Of a stretch of 64,000 nucleotides of DNA, positions 49,561-58,694 are shown piece after piece (position 1 is the stretch's first letter; each line of letters begins with the position of its first letter). The stretch comes from Chitinophaga sp. SYP-B3965 (GTDB taxonomy: Bacteria; Bacteroidota; Bacteroidia; Chitinophagales; Chitinophagaceae): assembly GCF_009647655.1 (NCBI RefSeq), contig NZ_WJFD01000002.1:744001-808000 (forward strand), read 5' to 3'. The translations under genes were made by a program, and so were the position numbers. The notes below the pieces were generated by a model. It saw nothing but the letters and a program-made list of their open reading frames with translations, had not been told where the DNA came from and made no database searches.

Positions 49561-50742
49561 TCAGCGGATCGTTTTTTCTATGAAATTAATGTACTGGGAA
49601 GCAACGTTGTTCCAGCTATAGTAACGCACATCTTTCAGGTTACTGCTGATCTGTTCTTCTCTCAGTGCATCGTTGAACCAAATGTTCTTCAGCAGGTCTG
49701 CCAGTTCCTGTGCGTTCTGTGGTTCAAACAGGTTCATGGCCAACTTCTGGTTCATTTCCACATTAGGCGGTGTTCTGGAAGCAATAACGGGCAAACCGGC
49801 TGCGGCAGATTCCAGGGCCGGCAGACTGCTGGACTCATACAATACGGCTGTAATGAAAAACCAGGCATTGTGATACAGCTGTATTAACTCGGGGAAAGAG
49901 ACTTTACCCAGGTAGTGTACATAGCTCATCTTATTGTCCTCTATATATTTCATGATCTCTTCGTGCGCAGAGAATTTGGCCCCGGTCATCACCAACGGAA
50001 TTTCTATACCCTGGTTTGCCAGGATATGGAGTGCTTTCAATACGGTGATGTGGTTCTTATGTTTCCATAACTGCGCCGGGAAGAAGATGAATTTTTCAGG
50101 AAGCGCATATTTGCTTTTAATGCTGGTATCGGTTCCGTTTTTGGTGAAGGTTTCTATTTCAACCCCTTCATTGATCACCACAATGTTCTTAGCTTCCAGG
50201 TTGCTGAAATGGGCCAGGAGATCGTCTTTGATAAATTGTGTGCTGGCTTGCAGATAGCTAACATGCCGGCTGCTGGCACCAAAATTCACATGCCGCCACA
50301 TCAACTCCCTTTTCGTGAAAAATTCAGGATAGTGGAATTGCTGAATGTCGTGCATGGACAGGATGGTGGGCACTTTGATGTTGTATGTGGACAAAACAGT
50401 GTTGGGGCAATACAATACATCACAGTGCTGGTTTACCTCAGCGGTGAATTTACTTAATGTTATATTGGTGAGTTTTTCCCACAGGCTGATGGAGCCGACA
50501 TATTGTGCGGCGGCCAAAATGCCCCTGGTGAATACGGAAGGCTGGTGATGCAAATAGATCACTTTGAAATTCGGATACTTTTCATATTTGGCGAACAGCT
50601 CTTTATTTCCGGAATTGGTAAAGATCACAAACTGGTGATCAAATTTTTGTTCCGCGAAACCGTTGAGCAGTCCAAATGTGTATGTATTTACACCACCTGC
50701 GTAGTTAGGGCTTGTGTAAAGGCAATCAATTCCTATCCGCAT
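49561..50742 (-). CDS. Glycosyltransferase family 4 (GT-B), 393 aa
   Basis: MRIGIDCLYTSPNYAGGVNTYTFGLL at the N-terminus and 'FIFFPAQLWKHKNHITVLKALHIL' plus LYESSSLPALESAAAGLPVIAS at the C-terminus (E-x7-E), i.e. a retaining GT4 similar to mannosyl- or rhamnosyl-transferases. It overlaps the aminotransferase gene upstream by 17 bases, indicating translational coupling. Confidence 0.9.
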   Translation of the reverse strand: MRIGIDCLYTSPNYAGGVNTYTFGLLNGFAEQKFDHQFVIFTNSGNKELFAKYEKYPNFKVIYLHHQPSVFTRGILAAAQYVGSISLWEKLTNITLSKFTAEVNQHCDVLYCPNTVLSTYNIKVPTILSMHDIQQFHYPEFFTKRELMWRHVNFGASSRHVSYLQASTQFIKDDLLAHFSNLEAKNIVVINEGVEIETFTKNGTDTSIKSKYALPEKFIFFPAQLWKHKNHITVLKALHILANQGIEIPLVMTGAKFSAHEEIMKYIEDNKMSYVHYLGKVSFPELIQLYHNAWFFITAVLYESSSLPALESAAAGLPVIASRTPPNVEMNQKLAMNLFEPQNAQELADLLKNIWFNDALREEQISSNLKDVRYYSWNNVASQYINFIEKTIR

Positions 50743-51832
50743 AAAATTCTTTGATCTTTTTAATAACTGTATCCTGTTCTTCTGTTGTTAAGAGGTAGGA
50801 AGAGGGAAGGGAAAGGCCGTGATTATAAGCGTTGGTAGTGGCTTTAAAATCTTCCGGATCTGCAGCAATGCCAAGGGAAGGATCCTGGTAGCAGGGTTGC
50901 AGGTGTAACGGATAGAAGAACCTGCGGGTTTGCACGCCGTTGTTCTTCAGGAATTCTGCCAGCTCTTCTAATTTTTCCACCCAGTAAGAGGTGAACCAGA
51001 ATACGGGCCTTACTGCGGGATTCACATAAAGGCTTTCAAAACCGGGGATACCTGCGAGTTCCTGTTCGTATTTATCATGGATCTCTTTTTTCCTGGCAAT
51101 GATCTTGTCCAGTTTCTTCATCTGGGCTACGCCAATTGCGGCCTGCAGTTCAGTAAAGGAGAAGTTGAAACCGATGTGTTCATGTATGAAAGTACCTTTT
51201 GTATCCCTGCCATGGTTCTTTAAGCGGTAGCATTTTTTAGCCAGCTCTTCATCATTGGTGAGGATGATGCCACCTTCAGCAGTGGTGATGGTTTTATTTC
51301 CATAGTAGGATAATATACCGATGTCGCCAAAAGTGCCGGCATGTTTTCCATCGAGTAATACGCCTACCCCTTGTGCTGCATCTTCAATTACTTTAAGGCC
51401 ATGTTCACCTGCGAGTTTCATTACTGCGGGCATATCTGCGCTCTGGCCGTATAAATGTACGGGCATGATCGCTTTGGTTTTTGCGGTGATCTTTGATTTT
51501 GCGGACGCAATGTCTATGCAGAATGTTTTGCTTTCCACGTCACAAAAAACAGGGGTTGCACCAGCCATGATCACTGCGTTGGCAGTGGCAATAAATGTGA
51601 GGTCCGGAACTATCACTTCGTCTCCTGCGCCAATGTTCAATGCTTTGAGCGCGCAATACAAACCAACTGTGCCATTGGCTACAGCGATCACATATTTTGC
51701 ACCAGTCAATTGCTGGGTCATTTGCTCAAATTCTTTTGTTAAAGCAGCTTCTGTGATAAAAGTAGATGCTATAACACGAGTAAGTTCCTGCAGCTCTGCA
51801 TCATCTATCCATGGTTGAATCTGTGGGATCAT
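50726..51832 (-). CDS. DegT/DnrJ/EryC1/StrS family PLP sugar aminotransferase, 368 aa
   Basis: PLP-dependent enzyme that aminates keto-sugars. 'VANGTVGLYCALKALNIGAGDEVIVPDLTFIATANAV' and VIEDAAQGVGVL bind cofactor, and the catalytic lysine is intact in SYYGNKTITTAEGGIIL. The sequence style (MIPQIQPWIDDAELQELTRV, HLYGQSADM) is close to GDP-perosamine synthases, which would use the Gmd product made in the same operon. A C4-aminated UDP sugar is the other likely product. Starts 4 bases after the methyltransferase stop. Confidence 0.9.
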   Translation of the reverse strand: MIPQIQPWIDDAELQELTRVIASTFITEAALTKEFEQMTQQLTGAKYVIAVANGTVGLYCALKALNIGAGDEVIVPDLTFIATANAVIMAGATPVFCDVESKTFCIDIASAKSKITAKTKAIMPVHLYGQSADMPAVMKLAGEHGLKVIEDAAQGVGVLLDGKHAGTFGDIGILSYYGNKTITTAEGGIILTNDEELAKKCYRLKNHGRDTKGTFIHEHIGFNFSFTELQAAIGVAQMKKLDKIIARKKEIHDKYEQELAGIPGFESLYVNPAVRPVFWFTSYWVEKLEELAEFLKNNGVQTRRFFYPLHLQPCYQDPSLGIAADPEDFKATTNAYNHGLSLPSSYLLTTEEQDTVIKKIKEFYADRN

Positions 51833-51836
51833 TTTA

Positions 51837-52499
51837 TTATAATTTTTCGAATTTAAAAATTACCTGATTGGCATATTTGCGTCTAAGGAATTTGATGTGC
51901 TGCAACAGCACATCAAATAAGGCTTTGAAGCCAAAGCTTCTTTTTGAATTTAATACGGACAATGAAGAACAGCTGTAACCGCATTCTTTCATCATGGCCA
52001 GCAGATGGTCTTCTTCGAAATACTTATTCCCGGAAACGGGGGTGGATAAGAAGATGACCTTATTTGCCGGCAGGAATTTGTTTATATTCTGGATCATCAC
52101 TTTTCTCTCGGGAACATCCAGGTAGTACAAACTTTCCAGTATGAGAACGATGGGTTCTTTTTGCGGCGGAACTTTGGTATAATCAAAGCCCAGCATATCT
52201 GCACAGATGAAATCAACACCGGTAAGCTGGCCGTTATTACGGATATTGGTTTCCGTGGCCACTTCTGAGATATCAATGGCCAGCACGTGTGCGGACGGGA
52301 AGTTGGTGAGGACCCTTGAAGTAAAAGAACCATCAAAGCTTCCGAACTCCACAAATACCCCCTTAAATGAAGCTTCAACGGTTTGGCCAATGAATTTTAT
52401 AGAGTCGTCCAGGCGTTTTATCACGAAGGGTGTGTGATATCCCCAGGGGTCACCATTATTTTCTTTGAACCATTGATCAAATTCCGTTTTAGTTCTCAT
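51837..52499 (-). CDS. NodS-like class I SAM methyltransferase, 220 aa
   Basis: FVEFGSFDGSFTSRVL is the SAM-binding motif I region and VLAIDISEVATETNI motif II. The N-terminal 'WFKENNGDPWGYHTPFVIKRLDD' block is characteristic of NodS/SAM-dependent sugar N- or O-methyltransferases that follow aminotransferases, so it may methylate the amino sugar made by the flanking gene. 6 bases after the DegT/ColD-like gene and 4 before the DegT gene. Confidence 0.78.
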   Translation of the reverse strand: MRTKTEFDQWFKENNGDPWGYHTPFVIKRLDDSIKFIGQTVEASFKGVFVEFGSFDGSFTSRVLTNFPSAHVLAIDISEVATETNIRNNGQLTGVDFICADMLGFDYTKVPPQKEPIVLILESLYYLDVPERKVMIQNINKFLPANKVIFLSTPVSGNKYFEEDHLLAMMKECGYSCSSLSVLNSKRSFGFKALFDVLLQHIKFLRRKYANQVIFKFEKL

Positions 52500-52505
52500 A
52501 CGCCT

Positions 52506-53717
52506 TTATTGATTAACGGGTAATGCTACTTTTGCTTTTAATAATTCCCCGAGGGTGGCTACTTCTTTTTCATCCAGGTCCGGATTATTTGGAAGATAGA
52601 AACCGTTCTGGTGTACCAGTTCCGCGTTAGGAGATTTGGCATCTGATTCACAGTATTTTTTATAGAAGGGCTGGCTTAACATGCTGCCACCTACTACCGG
52701 CCTGATCTCCACACCTGCTTCCAGGAATTTCTTCTTGTAGATCTCAAACAGGGCCTTTTCCCTGAATATAACGGGGAAAGCGAAGTTGGATACTTTTTCT
52801 ATATGCTCTACATTGAGGGGAACGATATCCGCGTTCTCAAGAGATGCATCGTGCAGGCGCTTAAAGTTAGATGCCCTTTTAGAGATGATCTCATCTGCAA
52901 ACTGCAGCTGTTTGGTGGCGAGGAAACCTGTGATCTCTGTTGGGCGAATGTTGTAGCCTAGTTCGTAGAAGGTATACTGATCGTAGAACGGATCAATATT
53001 ATGTTTTTCCCGGAGGCTTTTTTGTTTTTCAGATGTGAGGTTACGGTCCCAACCATGGGCGCGGGTCATGATCAGCATTTGGCCCAGTTCTTCATCATCG
53101 GTGCAGATTGCGCCGCCTTCAATAGCAGAAAGATGGTGTCCTACGAAGAAGGAGAAGGTGGAAGCCAGGCTGTAATTACCGAGTTTGCGGCCTTTGTAAA
53201 CCGTTCCCAGGGATTCGCAGTTGTCTTCGATCAGCAGTATGTTCTGTGCTTTGCAGATCTCTTCGATCTTATCGATATCATCACAGAAACCGAGTACGTT
53301 TGTGATAAAGAACGCCTTGATCTTGTTGGGGGCGTTACTGATGGCTTCCTGGAACAGGGTGCTGCTGGAATTGAGCGTGTCCAGTTCAATATCAACGGGA
53401 TACGGTACCAGTCCAAGTTGCAGGATAGGCATTACGTTGGTGGCCCAGGTTAATGCGGTGAACGCCACGGTATCTCCTTTTACAAGATAGCCGAGATTGA
53501 GCATGGCCTGCAGCAAAGCGAGGTTTGCTGAGGACCCGCTATTCACCAGTGTAGTATATTTCCTGTTCTGGTATTTTGAGAATACGTTTTCAAAATTGTA
53601 GCATTCTTCGTGCATGCTAAGCCTGTCTGCGTGCTTAAGGAACTCGATGAGCTGTTCTTTAATAACTGACTCCTGATAAAAGGAGTTCTTCATCAGTTTT
53701 ATCTTATTGTTTATCAT
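52506..53717 (-). CDS. DegT-fold enzyme with His in place of the PLP lysine (ColD/RfbH-type dehydratase), 403 aa
   Basis: Aspartate-aminotransferase fold of the DegT family: 'LVNSGSSANLALLQAML', LLIEDNCESLGTVYKGRKLG and 'STFSFFVGHHLSAIEGGAIC'. Where true aminotransferases have the PLP-binding Lys, this protein has His-His at residues 194-195. This is the mark of the 3-dehydratases ColD (GDP-4-keto-6-deoxymannose) and RfbH/E1 (CDP sugar). The cysteine cluster that holds the Fe-S centre of E1 is not seen, which favours ColD. The RAHGWDRNL and YELGYNIRPTEITGFLA blocks also fit. Its substrate is probably the Gmd product. Start ATG overlaps the upstream stop (ATGA). Confidence 0.85.
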   Translation of the reverse strand: MINNKIKLMKNSFYQESVIKEQLIEFLKHADRLSMHEECYNFENVFSKYQNRKYTTLVNSGSSANLALLQAMLNLGYLVKGDTVAFTALTWATNVMPILQLGLVPYPVDIELDTLNSSSTLFQEAISNAPNKIKAFFITNVLGFCDDIDKIEEICKAQNILLIEDNCESLGTVYKGRKLGNYSLASTFSFFVGHHLSAIEGGAICTDDEELGQMLIMTRAHGWDRNLTSEKQKSLREKHNIDPFYDQYTFYELGYNIRPTEITGFLATKQLQFADEIISKRASNFKRLHDASLENADIVPLNVEHIEKVSNFAFPVIFREKALFEIYKKKFLEAGVEIRPVVGGSMLSQPFYKKYCESDAKSPNAELVHQNGFYLPNNPDLDEKEVATLGELLKAKVALPVNQ

Positions 53718-54625
53718 AGAGAGGTGTTAAAAAGGTGCTTTAATTTTCTTCTAATTCTTTTTAAGATGGTTAGGCTAAATTTTTTCCTTATTAAGTAATT
53801 TATTTTTTTGTTGGATGCGGTAACATCAAAAGCCAGGTTTTCGCCGAAGGATTGATCCAGGGCTACTTTAAAGGCATCTGTTGTTTCGCAGTGGGTACCG
53901 CTGCCATCAAAGCCTATATTATCTATGAGCGACTGAACGGGCAATACACTGAATTGCCGGTTACGGGCGCAATGATAATCGAAGCGGATGGACCATGAGT
54001 TGATCTCTCCTTTTATCTGCTGGTGCAGCATCCTGGTAAGGTCATTACCTCCCTGGTTAAAAACACGCTGCTGTTCCCTGCTGTTGCAGAATTGCTGGTA
54101 ATCTTTCACTTCCCAGTCTATCTTTTCCCAGACTCTTTTCCAGGTACCCCAGCCCCAGCTGCTGTGGCGGAAGCAGTAATAGATATCATGGGGATAGCCT
54201 GCGGGGATCTCTTCTTTGCTTAAGAAGGAGAAACCGGAAACAGACCCGATATTTTCTGCATCCTGGCGTGCGTGGAGGGCCTGGTTCATGAAAGTGAGAA
54301 AGTAGGTACTGGTAATAAGGTCGTCTTCCATGACGATGGCTTTGCCATATTTCCCGATCACTTCGCTTACACCTGCTATTACTGACTTTGCGAGACCAAA
54401 ATTCACTTCCCGGTGAATGACGGTGACGTTTTTAAAACCCTGGATATTGGCAATGAGTGCCCGTACTTTGTTTACATTTTCCCGGGCAGCCGGATTCCGC
54501 ATGGCATCTGAATAGATGAACAATTCACTATCGGCGGCCAGTTTGTTCGCTTTCAGGGCAGTGATGGTTTGCTCTGTGTGCGAAGGCCTGTTGTAAACAA
54601 ATAATATGACGGGTGCTAATTCCAA
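53714..54625 (-). CDS. GT-A family glycosyltransferase, 303 aa
   Basis: LAPVILFVYNRPSHTEQTITALKAN at the start, 'HREVNFGLAKSVIAGVSEVI' and KAIVMEDDLITSTYFLTFMNQAL with the DxD-equivalent EDD. 'YCFRHSSWGWGTWKRVWEKID' is the conserved acceptor-site block of this GNT-I/SpsA-like group. The end is strongly basic (KFSLTILKRIRRKLKHLF), suggesting peripheral membrane attachment. Overlaps the ColD-like gene by 4 bases. Confidence 0.83.
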   Translation of the reverse strand: MELAPVILFVYNRPSHTEQTITALKANKLAADSELFIYSDAMRNPAARENVNKVRALIANIQGFKNVTVIHREVNFGLAKSVIAGVSEVIGKYGKAIVMEDDLITSTYFLTFMNQALHARQDAENIGSVSGFSFLSKEEIPAGYPHDIYYCFRHSSWGWGTWKRVWEKIDWEVKDYQQFCNSREQQRVFNQGGNDLTRMLHQQIKGEINSWSIRFDYHCARNRQFSVLPVQSLIDNIGFDGSGTHCETTDAFKVALDQSFGENLAFDVTASNKKINYLIRKKFSLTILKRIRRKLKHLFNTSL

Positions 54626-54635
54626 ATCTCTTTAT

Positions 54636-55322
54636 TTAGTTCTTCCTTTCGTTTTTATAAAATGCGGTATTAAATGTTCTCGCGATCAGTTTATAGTCCA
54701 CGGATTTCATGAACCGGAACTGTTCTCCCTGGAGGGAATCTTCGATGCTGCTATTCAGATCTTCAATCAGTACGATCTCCGGCCTGATCTTGTTCCAGTC
54801 GTTCGACTTTAATACTTTCATGTCGTAACCTTCTATATCTATGGATAAGAAATCTATAGACTGCCCGGCAGGCACGTATTTATTCACTACATCTGTTAAT
54901 GTGGATGTTTCCAGGCTCCTTACATCTGTGATCTTAAAGCCGTTCACGCCATCTTTTTTCCTGGCTTCGGTTTCGTCGAAGGTGTTGAGTGCTTTTTCAT
55001 TAAAGATGTAATAATTGAGCACTTCCTTTTTATCAGAAAGGGGTAATTCCAGGTTGATATCTTCCTTGCGGAGTTTCCGGAACCTTTCCATACTTCCGGG
55101 CATGGCATCGATATTAATACCGCGCCAGCCTCTTTTAAAGAACTTATAGGTATTGGAAAACCTGATGGGATGATGGGCACCGATATCTATATAGAACCCG
55201 TTTGCCTTATCTCCCAGGAAACGCTGCAATACCATATCCTCTCCTTCCTGTGAATAGCAGATCTCTGAAAACTTGAAGTCCCACGATATATACTTCAGGG
55301 CTTTGTAAATTAAATTGATCAT
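54636..55322 (-). CDS. FkbM family methyltransferase, 228 aa
   Basis: SAM-dependent methyltransferase of the FkbM (Methyltransf_21) family, often acting on sugar hydroxyls. 'GEDMVLQRFLGDKANGFYIDIGAHHPIRFSNTY' holds the cofactor motif (DIGAHHP), followed by GWRGINIDAMPGSMERF and the late 'IDFLSIDIEGYDMKVLKSNDW' block (DIEG). It starts 6 bases after the neighbouring methyltransferase gene. Likely O-methylates a residue of the polysaccharide. Confidence 0.88.
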   Translation of the reverse strand: MINLIYKALKYISWDFKFSEICYSQEGEDMVLQRFLGDKANGFYIDIGAHHPIRFSNTYKFFKRGWRGINIDAMPGSMERFRKLRKEDINLELPLSDKKEVLNYYIFNEKALNTFDETEARKKDGVNGFKITDVRSLETSTLTDVVNKYVPAGQSIDFLSIDIEGYDMKVLKSNDWNKIRPEIVLIEDLNSSIEDSLQGEQFRFMKSVDYKLIARTFNTAFYKNERKN

Positions 55323-55328
55323 AATAAA

Positions 55329-56033
55329 CTAGTCCTCTACGTTCAACAATGAATAAGGAAGTGATTTAGGTTGTTCTTCCCGCAATGGTTTAAAGTTAAA
55401 ATTACGATCCAGGAAAATGGAGGTGGTCCAGGTATACGCATTGATCGGACCCAGGCCATGGAAATCTATCTCAATGAGGTTTTCACCACGCAGATATTTT
55501 GCTGTGTTTTTAAACCAGTCAGCATTATCGAGGATGATCATTCCGCCTTCGTTGAGGTATTTAATTGCTTCCCGTGCACATTCAACACGGTATTTTCCAT
55601 CAATTATGATGATATCGAATTTTGTATTAAATGTATGGATGATCTGTACATATTCCGTTTCGTCTTTGGCAAGACTGAGGGTATGATTCGGTTTTTTTGT
55701 TTTGTTGACGATATTGAACCATTCTACATTGTCTTCAATACTAACAATGGATTTGCACAAACCGGCAAACCAGGTAGATGAGTTCCCGGAGCCCCATTCA
55801 AACACTGTTTTATTGGTAAGGTCCAGCTGAGATAAATAATCAATAGTGGGATAGGTAAACCAGGGGATAGCTCCCTGATGATTCACACTTTTCTTTTCGG
55901 TGATAGACTTATCATATCCATAGGTGTTTTCAAAGACTGTATAAATAGGTAAAACCCTGCATTGATTGACAAGGAACATTGTAAATGGCTTGACGAAATA
56001 CTGTTTACCTTTCCTCAGGATTGATCTTATCAT
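55329..56033 (-). CDS. Class I SAM methyltransferase-like protein, 234 aa
   Basis: VFEWGSGNSSTWFAGLC (about residues 96-112) is a motif I-like SAM site, followed by SIVSIEDNVEWF (acidic motif II) and FDIIIIDGKYRVECAREAI. 'GGMIILDNADWFKNTAKYLR' resembles the later strands of O-methyltransferases related to the macrocin/TylF group. The N-terminus up to residue 80 is divergent. Third methyltransferase of the operon; substrate unknown. Confidence 0.7.
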   Translation of the reverse strand: MIRSILRKGKQYFVKPFTMFLVNQCRVLPIYTVFENTYGYDKSITEKKSVNHQGAIPWFTYPTIDYLSQLDLTNKTVFEWGSGNSSTWFAGLCKSIVSIEDNVEWFNIVNKTKKPNHTLSLAKDETEYVQIIHTFNTKFDIIIIDGKYRVECAREAIKYLNEGGMIILDNADWFKNTAKYLRGENLIEIDFHGLGPINAYTWTTSIFLDRNFNFKPLREEQPKSLPYSLLNVED

Positions 56034-56067
56034 ATGATACCTTTTAAAACTGATTTTCCTTTACTTA

Positions 56068-57366
56068 TTAAATAATTTTAAACTTCTTTGCCAGTGAATA
56101 AGGGGCCAGCAGGCTCCTTACCTGATAATAAAACAAGGGCCGGGTTCGTTTGAATGCAAGAACGGCAAAGAAAGTTGCGACATAATATGATATTAATGTG
56201 GCATATGCGGCTCCGATACTCCCAAACCGGGGTATGAAATAATAATTCAGGCCAATATTTACACACAATCCTATGGCTGTGCGATAAAAGGCGAATTGTT
56301 CCAATCCTTCAATGATCAGATACTGACTGGATGCAACCCCCATAAAAACCGCGATCAATGACCATACATGGATGATCAGGATTGTACTGGTTTTAGGAAA
56401 CTCCGATCCATAGAGCAAATGAACGATGAATCCGGAGGAAAACGAAATTACAATAATGATCAATAATGCCGTTAAAAAAACAATATCAAAGAAAAATTGC
56501 ATTTTTTGAAGGTATTCTCCGCGGGTATTACTCTTATGGGATTCTATCAGTTCCGGTAAAAAGCTGCTGGAAATGGCCATGGGGATAAAAAAGAACATTT
56601 CGGATATTTTAACGGCGGCGCTGAACTGCCCCAGTTCCAATTCCCCGTCCATATTCCCGAGCATGATCTGGTCCACCTTCATATATAAAATAACTACTAA
56701 GCTTGCCAGCATGAATGGCCAGGCTTTTTTAAACAGGTAGGGGACCAGGGTTTTATTGAATTTCCAGTTCCGGAAGTTGTTGTTTTCTTTGCGCTGGTAG
56801 GTGATGAACAGGAATAACATGGCAAAAACCGTTTCCATACCCAGTACGGCGGCGAAATATGCCAGGGGCATCTTATTCAGGATGAGTATTATTTTAACGG
56901 CGGCGCCCAGGATATAGGCCACGTTCTTTGATACAACGGTGATCCGGGATTTGAGGATGGACTGATAGTAGATGTCTATCAGGTCCAGGGGGGTGAAAAC
57001 AACTGTAAGGATGAGGAGGGCGTAGATCAGGTAATATTCTGAGGCCAGGCCCATATATTTAAAGATGCCCAGGGGCACGGCGATACTTATCAGAATGATG
57101 GCTATTCTCATAACGAGGCTGGTACCCAATACTTCGTTCTTTGACTCCGGTTGCATCACCAGTTCCTTGACCAGGAAGTTATCCATCCCCAAAGTGGAGA
57201 TAGACATAATAATTGCAATGTAAGCCATTACATAATTCAGCTTTCCCAGTGAAACCGGTCCCAGATATCTTGCCATCCACGCTCCTACGATAACACCGAG
57301 CAGCATTTTAAATATCCTATCTCCAAATAGCCACAGTATATTTTTAAATGTCTTTTTATTTATCAC
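56068..57366 (-). CDS. Wzx-type polysaccharide flippase, 432 aa
   Basis: Polysaccharide-synthesis/MATE-fold protein of the MOP superfamily with about 12 transmembrane helices. The N-terminal block NILWLFGDRIFKMLLGVIVG and 'AWMARYLGPVSLGKLNYVMAY' and the central 'KVDQIMLGNMDGELELGQFSAAVKISE' are signature regions of Wzx/RfbX flippases. It would move the lipid-linked repeat unit across the inner membrane. First gene after the dehydrogenase; ~34-50-base gaps on both sides. Confidence 0.92.
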   Translation of the reverse strand: MINKKTFKNILWLFGDRIFKMLLGVIVGAWMARYLGPVSLGKLNYVMAYIAIIMSISTLGMDNFLVKELVMQPESKNEVLGTSLVMRIAIILISIAVPLGIFKYMGLASEYYLIYALLILTVVFTPLDLIDIYYQSILKSRITVVSKNVAYILGAAVKIILILNKMPLAYFAAVLGMETVFAMLFLFITYQRKENNNFRNWKFNKTLVPYLFKKAWPFMLASLVVILYMKVDQIMLGNMDGELELGQFSAAVKISEMFFFIPMAISSSFLPELIESHKSNTRGEYLQKMQFFFDIVFLTALLIIIVISFSSGFIVHLLYGSEFPKTSTILIIHVWSLIAVFMGVASSQYLIIEGLEQFAFYRTAIGLCVNIGLNYYFIPRFGSIGAAYATLISYYVATFFAVLAFKRTRPLFYYQVRSLLAPYSLAKKFKII

Positions 57367-57416
57367 AAATTCACACTTTGTTAAGGATACTTATATTGAA
57401 AAATATTTTATTGTGT

Positions 57417-58685
57417 TTATAATCGTCCGTCCACCAGCTCTCTGTCAAGAAAGGCTTTTGTATCGTAAATAATCGCTTTCGGGCCATTTTTGAGCCGGGC
57501 ATAGTCCAGATCTTTGAATTTATCATGGGCAACGGCCAGGATAATTACGTCATATTTCCGGTCCAGGGCTTCCAGCAGTTCAATTCCGTACTGTGTTTTC
57601 ATGTCTGCCGGTTCCACGTATGGGTCAAATACATCCACCATCAGGCCGAATTGCATCAGTTCGTTGTAAATGTCTATTACCCGGGAATTCCTTATATCCG
57701 GGCAGTTTTCTTTGAAGGTGAAGCCCAGGATCAGTGCCCTGGCCCCGTCTATCTTATATCCCTTCCTGATCATCAGCTTAATTACCTTATTGGCAACAAA
57801 CATGCCCATGTTATCGTTCACCCTGCGTCCGGAAAGGATCACCTGGGGATGATAGCCAAGGGCTTCTGCTTTATATGCCAGATAATAGGGATCTACGCCA
57901 ATACAATGTCCTCCAACGAGGCCTGGTTTATATTTGAGGAAGTTCCATTTGGTGGCAGCGGCTTCTATCACGTCGTTTGTATCAATTCCCATCCTGTCGA
58001 AGATGAGGGCCAGTTCATTTACAAAGCTGATGTTCACATCTCTTTGTGCATTTTCAATGGCTTTGGATGCTTCTGCCACTTTTATGGAGGGGGCTTTGTG
58101 TGTGCCGGCGGTGATGATCTTTTTATACAATGCATCCACTTCATCAGCAATTTCGGGTGTGGACCCGGACGTTACTTTTTTGATGGTGGTGAGTGTATTG
58201 ATGCGATCTCCGGGATTGATCCGTTCCGGGGAGTAACCGCAATAAAAATCTATATTGAACTGCAGACCGGAAGATTGTTCCAGGACGGGAACGCAATCTT
58301 CTTCTGTACAGCCGGGATATACGGTGGATTCGTAAATAACAATATCTCCTTTCTTTAAAAACTGTCCGATCATTTCTGAGGCCTTTAAAAGGGGGCGCAG
58401 GTCGGGGGCTTTAAATTTATTGATGGGAGTGGGTACTGTTATGATATATATATTATAGCCCTTCAGGTCGTTTACATTATTGGAGATCTTCAGGCCCTTT
58501 TTCATTGCATCCTTCATACCGGCCAGGTCTGCTTCATTGGTACTATCTTTGCCGTTCAGCAATTCAGTCACGCGTTTGGGATCGATGTCGAATCCCAGCA
58601 CGTCATATTGCTTTCCGAACTCGATAGCAAGTGGTAGTCCAACATAACCCAGGCCAATAATAACTATTTTATAAGAGGATGCCAT
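57417..58685 (-). CDS. UDP-N-acetyl-hexosamine 6-dehydrogenase (TviB/WbpA-like), 422 aa
   Basis: Two-step NAD-dependent oxidation of a UDP-HexNAc to its uronic acid. 'YKIVIIGLGYVGLPLAIEFG' is the cofactor motif (GLGYVGLP at residues 11-18), 'VPTPINKFKAPDLRPL' and STVYPGCTEEDC follow, and the catalytic Cys lies in GLVGGHCIGVDPYYLAYKAE. The TPINKFKxPDL pattern and 'FTFKENCPDIRNSRV' match the TviB/WbpA group rather than UDP-glucose dehydrogenases. It supplies an acidic sugar, which makes the polymer probably anionic. 9 bases after the Wzz-like gene. Confidence 0.9.
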   Translation of the reverse strand: MASSYKIVIIGLGYVGLPLAIEFGKQYDVLGFDIDPKRVTELLNGKDSTNEADLAGMKDAMKKGLKISNNVNDLKGYNIYIITVPTPINKFKAPDLRPLLKASEMIGQFLKKGDIVIYESTVYPGCTEEDCVPVLEQSSGLQFNIDFYCGYSPERINPGDRINTLTTIKKVTSGSTPEIADEVDALYKKIITAGTHKAPSIKVAEASKAIENAQRDVNISFVNELALIFDRMGIDTNDVIEAAATKWNFLKYKPGLVGGHCIGVDPYYLAYKAEALGYHPQVILSGRRVNDNMGMFVANKVIKLMIRKGYKIDGARALILGFTFKENCPDIRNSRVIDIYNELMQFGLMVDVFDPYVEPADMKTQYGIELLEALDRKYDVIILAVAHDKFKDLDYARLKNGPKAIIYDTKAFLDRELVDGRL

Positions 58686-58694
58686 GAATGTTAT

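Noticed and set aside
57525..58358. 277-aa frame opposite the UDP-HexNAc dehydrogenase gene
   Set aside because: Cys/Phe/His-rich shadow peptide with no recognisable domain; the sense protein has all catalytic motifs.
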